64,000 nt of DNA, taken from assembly GCF_027625475.1 (NCBI RefSeq), contig NZ_CP115174.1, forward strand, positions 3,135,001 to 3,199,000. The letters run 5' to 3'. Shown here piece after piece: positions 16,206 through 24,335 of this stretch (positions are counted from its first letter, which is position 1; each line of letters begins with the position of its first letter). This DNA comes from Sphingomonas abietis. GTDB lineage: Bacteria > Pseudomonadota > Alphaproteobacteria > Sphingomonadales > Sphingomonadaceae. Position numbers and translations under genes: made by a program. The notes under the pieces were generated by a model, which made no database searches, had not been told where the DNA came from, and saw only the letters and a program-made list of their open reading frames with translations.

Positions 16206-17111
16206 ATGGCCAATGGCAAAGTCCCCGCGACCATCCCCGCATTGGGTGGTGAGCAGAGCCTCAACCGCTATATGTCGGAGATCCGCCGCTTTCCGATCCT
16301 CGCGCCCGAGGAAGAATATATGCTCGCCAAGCGCTTCCAGGAGCATGGCGATACCGAGGCCGCGTCCAAGCTGGTCACCTCGCATCTGCGCCTCGTGGCG
16401 AAGATCGCGATGGGCTATCGCGGCTATGGCCTGCCCGCGTCCGAGCTGATCTCGGAGGGCAATATCGGCCTGATGCAGGGCGTGAAGAAGTTCGAGCCCG
16501 AGCGCGGCTTCCGCCTCGCCACCTATGCGATGTGGTGGATCCGCGCCTCGATCCAGGAATATATCCTGCGTTCGTGGAGCCTGGTGAAGATGGGCACCAC
16601 CGCCGCCCAGAAGAAGCTGTTCTTCAACCTGCGGCGGATGAAGTCCAAGCTCGACGCCTTCGAGGAGGGCGATCTCAACCCCGAGCATCTCGCCAAGATC
16701 GCCAAGGATCTCGGCGTGACCGAGGACGAGGTCAACTCGATGAACCGTCGCATGTCGATGGGCGGCGACTCGTCGCTCAACGCGCCGATGCGGGAGGATG
16801 GCGAGGGCAGCTGGCAGGATTGGCTGGTCGACAATGACCCGCTCCAGGACGAGCGGCTGGCCGAGAGCGAGGAGAAGACCGTCCGCCACGACCTGCTGGT
16901 CGAGGCGATGGACGATCTCAACGATCGCGAGAAGCACATCCTGGCGGAGCGCCGGCTGGCCGACGACCCCAAGACGCTGGAAGAGCTCTCCCAGGTCTAT
17001 GGCGTCTCGCGCGAGCGGGTCCGCCAGATCGAGGTCCGCGCGTTCGACAAGCTCCAGAAGGCGATGATCCGGCTGGCCGGCGGCAAGGGACTGCTGCCCG
17101 CAATGGCCTGA
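16206..17111 (+). CDS. rpoH: RNA polymerase heat-shock sigma factor RpoH (sigma-32)
   Basis: Directs polymerase to heat-shock promoters. Region 2 is visible as EEEYMLAKRFQEHG, LVAKIAMGYRGYGLPASELISEGNIGLMQGVKKFEP and GFRLATYAMWWIRASIQEYILRSW. The RpoH box QKKLFFNLRR follows it. Region 4 contains the helix-turn-helix TLEELSQVYGVSRERVRQIEVRAFDKLQ. GGGAG lies 8-9 bases before the ATG at 16206; an ATG at 16200 is in frame but too close. A strong terminator follows. Confidence 0.96.
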   Translation: MANGKVPATIPALGGEQSLNRYMSEIRRFPILAPEEEYMLAKRFQEHGDTEAASKLVTSHLRLVAKIAMGYRGYGLPASELISEGNIGLMQGVKKFEPERGFRLATYAMWWIRASIQEYILRSWSLVKMGTTAAQKKLFFNLRRMKSKLDAFEEGDLNPEHLAKIAKDLGVTEDEVNSMNRRMSMGGDSSLNAPMREDGEGSWQDWLVDNDPLQDERLAESEEKTVRHDLLVEAMDDLNDREKHILAERRLADDPKTLEELSQVYGVSRERVRQIEVRAFDKLQKAMIRLAGGKGLLPAMA

Positions 17112-17135
17112 TCCAGCCATCGGTATGGACGATGC

Positions 17136-17173
17136 AAAAGGGCGTCCCGCGACAAGCGGGGCGCCCTTTTCTC
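17136..17173 (+). terminator. Rho-independent terminator after rpoH
   Basis: A 15-bp stem AAAAGGGCGTCCCGC / GCGGGGCGCCCTTTT with one T-G wobble encloses the loop GACAA and ends in TTTT. It begins 25 bases after the rpoH stop codon. Confidence 0.93.
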
Positions 17174-17222
17174 TTGGCCCGGCTATTGGGCTGCCATTGG
17201 CATGAACGCACCACTCTTTGAT

Positions 17223-17307
17223 CGTCATCCCGAACTTGATCCGGGATCCAGAGCTACCATCGCCGGTGCCCGAGGCTCTGGATCCTGACTGTCGTCAGGA
17301 TGATGGG
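17223..17307. repeat. Palindromic intergenic repeat (CGTCATCCCG type)
   Basis: Left arm CGTCATCCCGAACTTGATCC with GGATCCAGAGC, then an inverted GCTCTGGATCC and a GTCAGGATGATGG end. This pattern is a common intergenic palindrome in alphaproteobacteria. The rest of the 17174-17523 spacer shows no coding sequence; it is slightly less GC-rich around 17340-17450. Confidence 0.75.
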
Positions 17308-17523
17308 AAGTGGTGGAGAGGCGATAGTCAGGTCTCGGGGCAGCAAGAGCTATAGCTGCCGTCCCGAAAACGATGCAGTATCGGGAATTGCAACCATCGG
17401 CCGGTTGCCGTAGAATGATCATGTTCTCGGGAGTTTTTCGAAATGATCCAGCGTCACCGCTAAAGCGGGAGGGCACACGCGAGCGGAGTGATCCGCCGAC
17501 TGGACTCTGGTTTCGAGAACATC

Positions 17524-18297
17524 ATGCAAAGATTGAATAACAAGACGTGCGTCGTCACTGGCGCGGCGCGTGGCATCGGCCGCGCTATTGCGGCCCGCTT
17601 CCATGACGAAGGCGCCATCGTCACCGACATAGATGAAGCGACAGGGGCGGCTACTGCGGCCGAGATCGGGTGTCGGTTCGAACCACTCGACGTGCGCGAG
17701 GAAGACCATTGGGTTCGGTTGGCCGGCGTCGTTCCGGTTGCCGACGTGGTGGTGAACAATGCCGGCGTGACCGGCTTTGAGACGGGCATGACTCCGCACG
17801 ATCCGGAACACGCCAGCCTGGCGGATTGGCGCGAGGTCCACCGCGTCAACCTCGACGGAACGTTCCTCGGCTGTCGCTATGCCATCGGCGCGATGAAGAA
17901 CGCAGGAAATGGCTCGATAATCAACATATCGTCGCGCTCGGGCTTGGTCGGCATCCCCGGCGCGGCAGCCTATGCTTCGTCCAAGGCAGCGATCCGTAAC
18001 CACAGCAAAACGGTCGCGCTTTACTGCGCGCAGCAAGGTTGGAGGATACGCTGCAACTCGATCCACCCGGCGGCGATCCTCACGCCGATCTGGGAGCCGA
18101 TGTTAGGAACTGGTCCCGATCGGGACGCCAAGGTTCAGGCGCTCGTCGCGGACACACCGCTCAAGCGGTTCGGGATGCCTGATGAAGTCGCGGCCATTGC
18201 CGTAACCCTTGCCTCGGACGAAGCGACCTATGTCACCGGCACGGAGGTCAACATCGACGGCGGGTTGCTTGCCGGGTCTGCTGCTTCACCCGGTTAA
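17524..18297 (+). CDS. SDR-family NAD(P)-dependent oxidoreductase
   Basis: A 257-residue short-chain dehydrogenase. The cofactor motif TGAARGIG is at 12-19, the NNAG motif at 78-81, and the catalytic Ser (about 137, NISSRSG), Tyr150 and Lys154 (AAYASSKAA) are all present. The C-terminal [11 protein letters not shown] is typical of the classical family. Asp35/Asp37 after the second strand (VTDIDEATG) favours NAD over NADP. The substrate is unknown; relatives act on cyclic alcohols or 3-oxoacyl groups. It stands alone, between a repeat-containing spacer and 400 bases without genes. Confidence 0.9.
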   Translation: MQRLNNKTCVVTGAARGIGRAIAARFHDEGAIVTDIDEATGAATAAEIGCRFEPLDVREEDHWVRLAGVVPVADVVVNNAGVTGFETGMTPHDPEHASLADWREVHRVNLDGTFLGCRYAIGAMKNAGNGSIINISSRSGLVGIPGAAAYASSKAAIRNHSKTVALYCAQQGWRIRCNSIHPAAILTPIWEPMLGTGPDRDAKVQALVADTPLKRFGMPDEVAAIAVTLASDEATYVTGTEVNIDGGLLAGSAASPG

Positions 18298-18697
18298 GCT
18301 CATTGGTGGCCATGGTCGATCACGCCCACCGCCCTTCCCGGAAAGAACGCCCGGCGGGAAGTGCGGACCGGGACTGCTACAAGTGCCCGAACCGACCGGT
18401 TTCGGGGAGCTGTCGCCATCCGCTGAGCGGCCGAGAATGGGGCGAAACCCGTCATCCGGCTTTCCATCGAGGCAGATAATCTCCGCCACTGCGGGGCCGG
18501 ATCCGTTCGATCGTTCGCTGGCCGGCGACAAGGCCGCCGAACACGCCACCCCCGCCAGCCCTCTTCCAAAGTAGGATTTCGTCTGTCACGGTCCTGGTGA
18601 GTGGGGATGCGACCGGTGCAGGCCTCGCCGTCGCAGGAGTTATTTTCTTGGCTTTTCCGTTGTCGATTTCGCCCACTTCGCACGGCGGACGCTGACC
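18298..18697. other. 400-base stretch with no supported gene
   Basis: Reading frames here are short or lack family resemblance and start signals. I see no terminator with a T tract, no repeat matching the others in the window, and no RNA gene signature. The last 60 bases are AT-richer (GGAGTTATTTTCTTGGCTTTTCC) and probably hold the mtgA promoter. Confidence 0.5.
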
Positions 18698-19426
18698 ATG
18701 GACGGCGCACCTGTCAGCACCAGCCCCGCCCCGCCCCGCCGCCGCGTCACCCTCGGCCGCCTGGTCCGCTGGCTGTTCAAGGCGCTCCTGTGGTTCGTCG
18801 GGCTGTCGGTGCTGTGGGTCGCGATCTACCGCTTCGTGCCGCCGCCCGTCACCGTCACCATGCTGACCAACGCGCTCGACGGGCGCGGGATCAGCAAGGA
18901 CTGGATGCCGCTCGCCAGGATCGATCCCAACATGGCGCGGGCCGCGATCGGCGCCGAGGATTCGCGCTTCTGCTATCATCACGGCTTCGATTTCACCGCG
19001 ATCCAGAAGGCGATGGCGCATAATGAGGACAGCAAGCGCATCCGCGGCGGATCGACGATCAGCCAGCAGACCGCCAAGAACGTCTTCCTCTGGCAGGGCC
19101 GCTCCTATGTCCGCAAGGGGCTGGAGGCGTGGTTCACCGTCCTGATCGAGGCGATCTGGGGCAAGCACCGGATCATGGAGATGTATCTGAACGTCGCCGA
19201 GACCGGGATCGGCACCTATGGCGTCAATGCCGGTTCGATGCGCTATTTCCACCATGACGCGAGCCATATGTCGGCCACCGAGGCCGCGCGGATCGCCGCC
19301 ATCCTACCGCTGCCCAAGGTGCGTGGCGCGGTGGCGCCGGTCGGCTATGTCCGCCGCTACGGCAACCGTATCGCGGCGCGCATCGCTACGGTAAGATCGG
19401 GCGGATATGATAGCTGCCTGCGCTAG
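18698..19426 (+). CDS. mtgA: Monofunctional biosynthetic peptidoglycan transglycosylase
   Basis: Polymerises lipid II into glycan strands at the periplasmic face of the inner membrane. The 242-residue product has one N-terminal membrane anchor (about 26-46) and a GT51 domain. The catalytic Glu87 is in GAEDSRFCYHHGFD, and the second motif set is RGGSTISQQTAKNVFLW and KHRIMEMYLNVAETGIGTYG. There is no transpeptidase domain. Length fits MtgA. Confidence 0.95.
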   Translation: MDGAPVSTSPAPPRRRVTLGRLVRWLFKALLWFVGLSVLWVAIYRFVPPPVTVTMLTNALDGRGISKDWMPLARIDPNMARAAIGAEDSRFCYHHGFDFTAIQKAMAHNEDSKRIRGGSTISQQTAKNVFLWQGRSYVRKGLEAWFTVLIEAIWGKHRIMEMYLNVAETGIGTYGVNAGSMRYFHHDASHMSATEAARIAAILPLPKVRGAVAPVGYVRRYGNRIAARIATVRSGGYDSCLR

Positions 19427-19454
19427 ACGGGCAGCGACACTTGGGAGAAGAGCC

Positions 19455-20210
19455 GTGAAACCTCGTCACCTTCTGCTCGCGACCCTGGCCACGCTGATGC
19501 TGCCGGCGGCCACGCTGTCGACGCCACCGCTCTATCTCGCGGCCGTCTCCGATCCGGGCCGCCCGGCCGCGGACAAGGCCCGCGATGCCGACCGCAAGCC
19601 CGCCGACATGCTCGCCTTCGCCAAGGTGAGGCCGGGGCAGACCGTGGTCGATTACATCCCGAGCAAGGGCTATTTCACCCGCCTGTTCAGTGCCGCCGTC
19701 GGCCCCAAAGGCAAGGTCTATGCGGTGACGCCGCAGCTGATGCTCGATCTGTTCGCCAAGGGCGGCCATCCGGCGCCGCCGTCGGTCACCACCGAACCGG
19801 GGCGCGGCAATGTTCAGGATGCGGTGGCCAAGGATGGTTCGCTCGGCGTGCCCGACGCCACCGTCGATCTCGTCTGGACCGCGCAGAATTACCACGACAT
19901 CCACATCTTCGCCGGGGCGGACGGCGCGGCGCAGCTCAACAAGGCGGCGTTCGCGGCGCTGAAGCCCGGCGGGCTGTACGTGGTGCTCGATCACGCCGCC
20001 CAGCCCGGCCTCGACGATGCCGGCATGAAGACGCTGCACCGGATCGACGAGGCGCTGGTGAAGAAGGAGGTGCTGGCCGCCGGTTTCGTCGCCGATGGCG
20101 AAAGCGATGCCCTGCGCAACCCGGCCGATCCGCACAGCGCCAACGTGTTCGATCCGTCGATCCGGGGAAAGACGGACCAGTTCATCCTGCGCTTCAGAAA
20201 ACCGAAATAA
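19455..20210 (+). CDS. Exported class I methyltransferase-like protein
   Basis: A 251-residue protein with an N-terminal signal sequence (MKPRHLLLATLATLMLPAA) and a Rossmann methyltransferase-like body. The expected SAM loop is changed to VVDYIPSKGYFTRLFSAAVG, and FAALKPGGLYVVLDH is a typical later motif. The start is a GTG preceded by GGGAG at good spacing; a longer start would bury the signal peptide. An exported methyltransferase is odd because SAM is cytoplasmic, so it may be a non-catalytic binding protein. It lies 28 bases after mtgA. Confidence 0.82.
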   Translation: MKPRHLLLATLATLMLPAATLSTPPLYLAAVSDPGRPAADKARDADRKPADMLAFAKVRPGQTVVDYIPSKGYFTRLFSAAVGPKGKVYAVTPQLMLDLFAKGGHPAPPSVTTEPGRGNVQDAVAKDGSLGVPDATVDLVWTAQNYHDIHIFAGADGAAQLNKAAFAALKPGGLYVVLDHAAQPGLDDAGMKTLHRIDEALVKKEVLAAGFVADGESDALRNPADPHSANVFDPSIRGKTDQFILRFRKPK

Positions 20211-20230
20211 GCACCTGAATCAGCAGGAGA

Positions 20231-20551
20231 TCAGAAGGGTAGCTTGAAGCCGGGCGGGAGCGGCATACCGGCGGTCATCTTGCCCATCTCCTGCTGGCTG
20301 ACGACATCCGCCTTGGTGCGGGCATCGTTGAAGGCGGCGGCGATCAGGTCTTCGAGCATCTGTTTCTCGGACGGATTCAGCAGGCTCTCGTCGATGTCGA
20401 TGCCGGTGACGCGACCCTTGGCGGTGGCCTGGACCTTGACCAGCCCGCCGCCGGCCGCACCTTCGACCTGGACCTGATCCAGCGTGTCCTGCGCCTTGCT
20501 CAGCTGGTCCTGCACATTCTGCGCGGCCTTCATGAGTTCTTCGATGTTCAT
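20231..20551 (-). CDS. ybaB: YbaB/EbfC family nucleoid-associated protein
   Basis: A small DNA-binding protein of 106 residues. It begins MNIEELMKAAQNVQDQLSKAQ, has the core LVKVQATAKGRVTGIDIDESLLNP, and ends GMPLPPGFKLPF, all standard for the family. It overlaps the end of dnaX by 4 bases (ATGA), the usual dnaX-ybaB arrangement. Confidence 0.95.
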   Translation of the reverse strand: MNIEELMKAAQNVQDQLSKAQDTLDQVQVEGAAGGGLVKVQATAKGRVTGIDIDESLLNPSEKQMLEDLIAAAFNDARTKADVVSQQEMGKMTAGMPLPPGFKLPF

Positions 20552-22167
20552 GCGATACTCCGTTGATCGTCTTCGATAAGTTCGGCGCCGGGGAAGGCGG
20601 CGAACACCGCCGCGACCACCGGGCTCTCGCGAATGGCGCGATCCTCGTCCGCCTTGGCGGCGAGTTCCTGCTCGCGCAAGGTTGGCGCGCCGGGCTGGTC
20701 GCTCATCACCACCTTCCAGCCGATCGGCGCGATATCGTCCAGCGCCTTGGCGACATGGCCGTCGATCGGGCGGCGGGGGCACAGCTCCAGCTCGGGCGGC
20801 GCGTAACGGATCACGCTGGCATAATCGTGGAGCTGCTGCGCGAGATGGGCATGGCGGCCGGACACCGCCTCCACCAAAGCGGCGAAGCTCTCGGGCGCAC
20901 GCACGACGGGGGGAGCCGGCGCAACCGCTACCACGCTCGCGCTCGGGCCTGACCCGCCGGCCGCCGGCGCCACCGGCGGCGCGGCATCCAGCGCCGGCAT
21001 CGGCTCGCCCGATTGCAGGCGCCGCAGCAACTCGCCGGGATCGGGCAGCGAACTGGCATGGACGACGCGGAGCAGCGCCATCTCGGCGGCCTCCATCGGC
21101 ATCGCCGTGGTCTCGACCTCGCTCAGCCCCTTGAGCAGCAGCTGCCACAGCCGGTGGAGCGTCGCATGGCCGAGCTTGCCGGCCCATGCGTCCAGCGCCT
21201 GCCGTTCCTCGACCGACTGCGCCGGATCGGGCACGCCGCCGGCCTTGGCCCGCGTGATGCCATGGACCGCCTCCAGCAGCCCGCGGAACAGCGCAGCGGG
21301 CTCGACGCCCAGCACATGTTGCTCGGCCAGCGCCGCCAGCACCGCCGGGGCATCGCCGGACAGCAGCAGCGCGAACAGCCGCCGCACCGCGCCGCGGTCG
21401 GACAGGCCGAGCATCTCGCGCACCTGCGCGGCCGAGACGCCGGAGGCCTCGGCGCCGGCGTGGGCGATGGCCTGATCGAGGATCGACAGCCCGTCGCGCG
21501 CGCTCCCTTCGGCGGCGCGTGCGATCAGCGCCAGCGCCTCGGGCTCGGCCGCAACCTCCTCCGCTTCCACGACATGGGCGAAATGCTGGGCGAGCAGCTC
21601 CGCCGAGATCCGCCGCAGGTCGAAGCGCTGGCAGCGCGACAGCACCGTGATCGGCACCTTGTTCACTTCGGTGGTCGCGAACAAAAACTTAACGTGCGCA
21701 GGGGGTTCCTCGAGCGTCTTCAAAAGCGCGTTGAACGCATTCTTCGACAGCATGTGGACTTCGTCGATGATGTAGATCTTGTAGCGCGCCGAGACCGCCG
21801 CATAGCGCACCGCCTCGATGATCTCGCGCACGTCATCGACGCCGGTGTGGGAGGCGGCGTCCATCTCGACCACGTCGATATGGCGCCCCTCGGCGATCGC
21901 CTTGCACGGCTCGCAGACGCCGCAGGGATCGATCGTCGGGCCGCCCTGCCCGTCCTCGCCGATGCAGTTCAGCGCCTTGGCGATCAGCCGCGCGGTGGAG
22001 GTCTTCCCCACCCCGCGCACGCCGGTCATCAGAAAGGCATGGGCCAGCCGCCCGCGCCGGATCGCATTGCCCAGCGTCTGCACCATCGCATCCTGCCCGA
22101 TGAGCTGGTCGAAACGCTGCGGCCGGTATTTGCGCGCGAGCACGCGATAGGGTGCGGATTCTGTCAT
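20548..22167 (-). CDS. dnaX: DNA polymerase III subunits gamma/tau
   Basis: Clamp-loader ATPase of the replisome. In the 539-residue product, the Walker A GVRGVGKTSTA is at about 40-50, a four-cysteine zinc module includes CGVCEPC, the Walker B-like motif is IIDEVHMLS, and the sensor-1 region is FLFATTEVNKVPITVLSRCQRFDLRRI. A Pro/Ala-rich linker (about 395-430) precedes the tau C-terminal domain. I see no obvious slippery A-run for a shorter gamma form. The start MTESAPYRVLARKYRP matches the family. Confidence 0.96.
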   Translation of the reverse strand: MTESAPYRVLARKYRPQRFDQLIGQDAMVQTLGNAIRRGRLAHAFLMTGVRGVGKTSTARLIAKALNCIGEDGQGGPTIDPCGVCEPCKAIAEGRHIDVVEMDAASHTGVDDVREIIEAVRYAAVSARYKIYIIDEVHMLSKNAFNALLKTLEEPPAHVKFLFATTEVNKVPITVLSRCQRFDLRRISAELLAQHFAHVVEAEEVAAEPEALALIARAAEGSARDGLSILDQAIAHAGAEASGVSAAQVREMLGLSDRGAVRRLFALLLSGDAPAVLAALAEQHVLGVEPAALFRGLLEAVHGITRAKAGGVPDPAQSVEERQALDAWAGKLGHATLHRLWQLLLKGLSEVETTAMPMEAAEMALLRVVHASSLPDPGELLRRLQSGEPMPALDAAPPVAPAAGGSGPSASVVAVAPAPPVVRAPESFAALVEAVSGRHAHLAQQLHDYASVIRYAPPELELCPRRPIDGHVAKALDDIAPIGWKVVMSDQPGAPTLREQELAAKADEDRAIRESPVVAAVFAAFPGAELIEDDQRSIA

Positions 22168-22296
22168 CGCCGCCAATCTAGTCGCCGACCTCGCCACATG
22201 CCAGCCGGCGAATCCGTTCCGGCATCACGCGCCACGCGAAATCCACCGCCATTCCCGGACAGGAGGACGGATAAGGATGCTGCGGACTATGGTGAG

Positions 22297-22392
22297 GGTG
22301 GGAGCCGGAACGACCCGACGAGAAATCGTTGTGGCTGCTTCCTTCCGGACCTGACCAAGTTGGCGACGACGTCGTCCGCCCGACTCCCGGCG
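22297..22392 (-). ncRNA. ffs: Signal recognition particle RNA, small bacterial type (4.5S)
   Basis: On the minus strand the conserved Ffh-binding hairpin GGTCAGGTCCGGAAGGAAGCAGCC is present (about 22330-22353). The outer helix is formed by GGGAGTCGG (22380-22388) and CCGGCTCCC (22300-22308), with one T-G wobble. The whole folds as one rod of about 95 bases. Ends are approximate. Confidence 0.94.
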
Positions 22393-22465
22393 CGCCCAAT
22401 AAGCGAGGCGGGGCGGGCTGGCAAGGGTCTGGCAGCGGAGTGCCGCGCGGCCTATCGTGGCGGCC

Positions 22466-22864
22466 ATGACCCGCCGCATCGCATCCTGCTCCTGTGGAGC
22501 GCTGACCGTCGCCTGCGAGGGCGAGCCGGTCCGGGTGTCGGTGTGCCATTGCCTCCACTGCCAGCGCCGTTCGGGCAGCAGCTTCGCGGCGCAGGCGCGC
22601 TTCGACGAGGCGCACGTCGCGTTCGCCGGGCCGTGGCGTGAATGGGTGCGCACCAACGACGATGGCGGCCATGCCCGCCATCGCTTCTGCCCCGATTGCG
22701 GATCGACCGTGGCCTATACACTCGATCGCGATCCGGGCGTGGTGGCGATCGCGATCGGTGCGTTCGCCGACCCGGCTTTTCCGGCGCCGGAATATTCGGT
22801 CTACGAAGAGCGCAAGCATCGCTGGGTGGCGACCCTCGGCGAGAGCATCGATCACTTCGACTGA
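22466..22864 (+). CDS. GFA family (glutathione-dependent formaldehyde-activating-like) zinc protein
   Basis: A 132-residue protein with the GFA/CENP-V zinc cysteines: CSCGAL near the start, CHCLHCQRRSGSSFAAQARF, and CPDCGSTVAYTLDRDPGVVAIAIGAF. Relatives include glutathione-dependent formaldehyde-activating enzyme, but most bacterial members have unknown substrates. It is a single gene, divergent from the SRP RNA and convergent with the ferredoxin gene. Confidence 0.88.
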   Translation: MTRRIASCSCGALTVACEGEPVRVSVCHCLHCQRRSGSSFAAQARFDEAHVAFAGPWREWVRTNDDGGHARHRFCPDCGSTVAYTLDRDPGVVAIAIGAFADPAFPAPEYSVYEERKHRWVATLGESIDHFD

Positions 22865-22881
22865 ACGGTTCGCAATGGGGC

Positions 22882-23217
22882 TCAGCGCCCGGTCATGTTC
22901 CGCGCCGCGCCCGGCATCCGCACCGTCAGGCTGCCCAGCGCATCGGTCAGCCAGATCTGGCAGGCGAGACGCGAGGTGCGGGTGACGTGCGCGGCGAGAT
23001 CGAGCAGGTCTTCTTCCATCTCGGAGGCGGGTGGCAGCTGCGCGAAATCCTCCGCCGCCACCACGACATGGCAGGTCGAGCAGGCCATCTGGCCCTCGCA
23101 CGTCCCTTCGAGCGGCTGGTCGGCCGCCTGGGCCACGTCGAGCAGACGCTCGCCGGCCGGCGCTTCGACCTCGGCCGAGAGGTCGCCAGCCGCATCGAGA
23201 AAGCGGACGCGGGTCAT
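22882..23217 (-). CDS. 2Fe-2S ferredoxin, adrenodoxin/Isc type
   Basis: An electron carrier of 111 residues. The cluster ligands are in CEGQMACSTC (C-x5-C-x2-C) and in the later RLACQIWL. This spacing is that of the Isc-type or adrenodoxin-like ferredoxins. Its start overlaps the stop of a cysteine desulfurase gene by 4 bases, so it likely serves Fe-S cluster assembly with those enzymes. Confidence 0.93.
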   Translation of the reverse strand: MTRVRFLDAAGDLSAEVEAPAGERLLDVAQAADQPLEGTCEGQMACSTCHVVVAAEDFAQLPPASEMEEDLLDLAAHVTRTSRLACQIWLTDALGSLTVRMPGAARNMTGR

Positions 23218-24335
23218 GGCAGCGCGCGCTGGCGGTCGGCCGCTTCACAGATCATCGTCATCGCCGTCTCGATCTCCCCTGATGTCGTATAGCGGCCGAA
23301 GCCGAGCCTGATGCTGGACCGGGCCTCGGCAGACGCCAGCCCGATCGCCTCCAGCACATGGCTCGGCCGCCCCGATCCGCTGGCACAGGCGGAGCCGGCC
23401 GAAAAGGCGATATCGCGCAGATCGGCCATCAGCCGCGATACGTCGAGGCCCTCGCGGCGGACGTTAAGGTTGCCGTGCCAGCGTTGATCCGCCGATCCGT
23501 TCAGCATCCAACCATCGAGCAGGCCCCTCGCCTGATGCCACAAGGTTTCGACATGCGCCGCATCGGCCGCGATCCGATCGAACGCCAGCGCTGCCGCCGC
23601 ACCGAATCCGGCACAGAGCGCCGGCGCCAGCGTGCCGGAACGCAGTCCGCCCTCCTGCCCGCCGCCGTGCATCAGCGGCGCCGGCACGATGCCGTCGCGC
23701 AGCCACAGCGCGCCTATGCCCTTCGGCCCGTGGATCTTGTGCGCCGAGATCGCGACCAGGTCGCAGGCCTCGACCGGCAGCGGCACCCGGCCATAGCCCT
23801 GCACCGCATCGCAGATCATCACCGCCCCCGCCGCCCGCGCCAGCGCGCCGAGTTCGGCGATCGGCTGGATCGTGCCGATCTCGTTGTTGACCAGCATCGC
23901 CGCGACCAGCGCGGTATCGCCGTCGATCATTGCGCGCGCGGCATCGAGATCGACGATCCCGTCGCGCGTCACCGTCAGGATGACCACCTCATGCCCCTGC
24001 CGGCCCAGCCAGGCGACCGTATCGAGCACCGCGGCATGTTCGATCGCGGTGGTGACGATACGGCGACGCGGGCTGGCTTCGGCCCCGATTGTCTCCACGA
24101 TGCCCTTGATCGCCCAGTTGAGCGCCTCGGTGGCGCCGCCGGTGAACAGCAGTCGCCCGCCGGGGCCGAACGGTGCCGCGATCCGGTCGCGCGCATACTC
24201 CACCGCCGCCCGCGCGGCGCGGCCCATGCGATGCGGCGAATGGGGATTGCCGAAGCCCTCCTCCCACAGCGGCCGCATCGCGGCGAGCGCCTCGGGGGCG
24301 AGCGGCGTGGTCGCCTGATAATCGAGATAGATCAT
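23214..24335 (-). CDS. Cysteine desulfurase, NifS/IscS class (copy 1)
   Basis: PLP enzyme that takes sulfur from cysteine. In the 373-residue product, YLDYQATTPLAPEAL opens the fold, Lys200 in ISAHKIHGPKG binds PLP, and Cys317 in SAGSACASGSG is the persulfide cysteine. The flanking loop and PSHVLEAIGL match the NifS/IscS class rather than SufS. It overlaps the second desulfurase upstream and the ferredoxin downstream by 4 bases each, forming a three-gene coupled unit. Confidence 0.92.
   Translation of the reverse strand: MIYLDYQATTPLAPEALAAMRPLWEEGFGNPHSPHRMGRAARAAVEYARDRIAAPFGPGGRLLFTGGATEALNWAIKGIVETIGAEASPRRRIVTTAIEHAAVLDTVAWLGRQGHEVVILTVTRDGIVDLDAARAMIDGDTALVAAMLVNNEIGTIQPIAELGALARAAGAVMICDAVQGYGRVPLPVEACDLVAISAHKIHGPKGIGALWLRDGIVPAPLMHGGGQEGGLRSGTLAPALCAGFGAAAALAFDRIAADAAHVETLWHQARGLLDGWMLNGSADQRWHGNLNVRREGLDVSRLMADLRDIAFSAGSACASGSGRPSHVLEAIGLASAEARSSIRLGFGRYTTSGEIETAMTMICEAADRQRALP

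Noticed and set aside
18452..19267. A 271-residue minus-strand frame upstream of and across mtgA
   Set aside because: It is antisense to mtgA and its composition (Asp/Gly/Arg-rich) matches other shadows. It does not rescue the 18298-18697 gap as coding.
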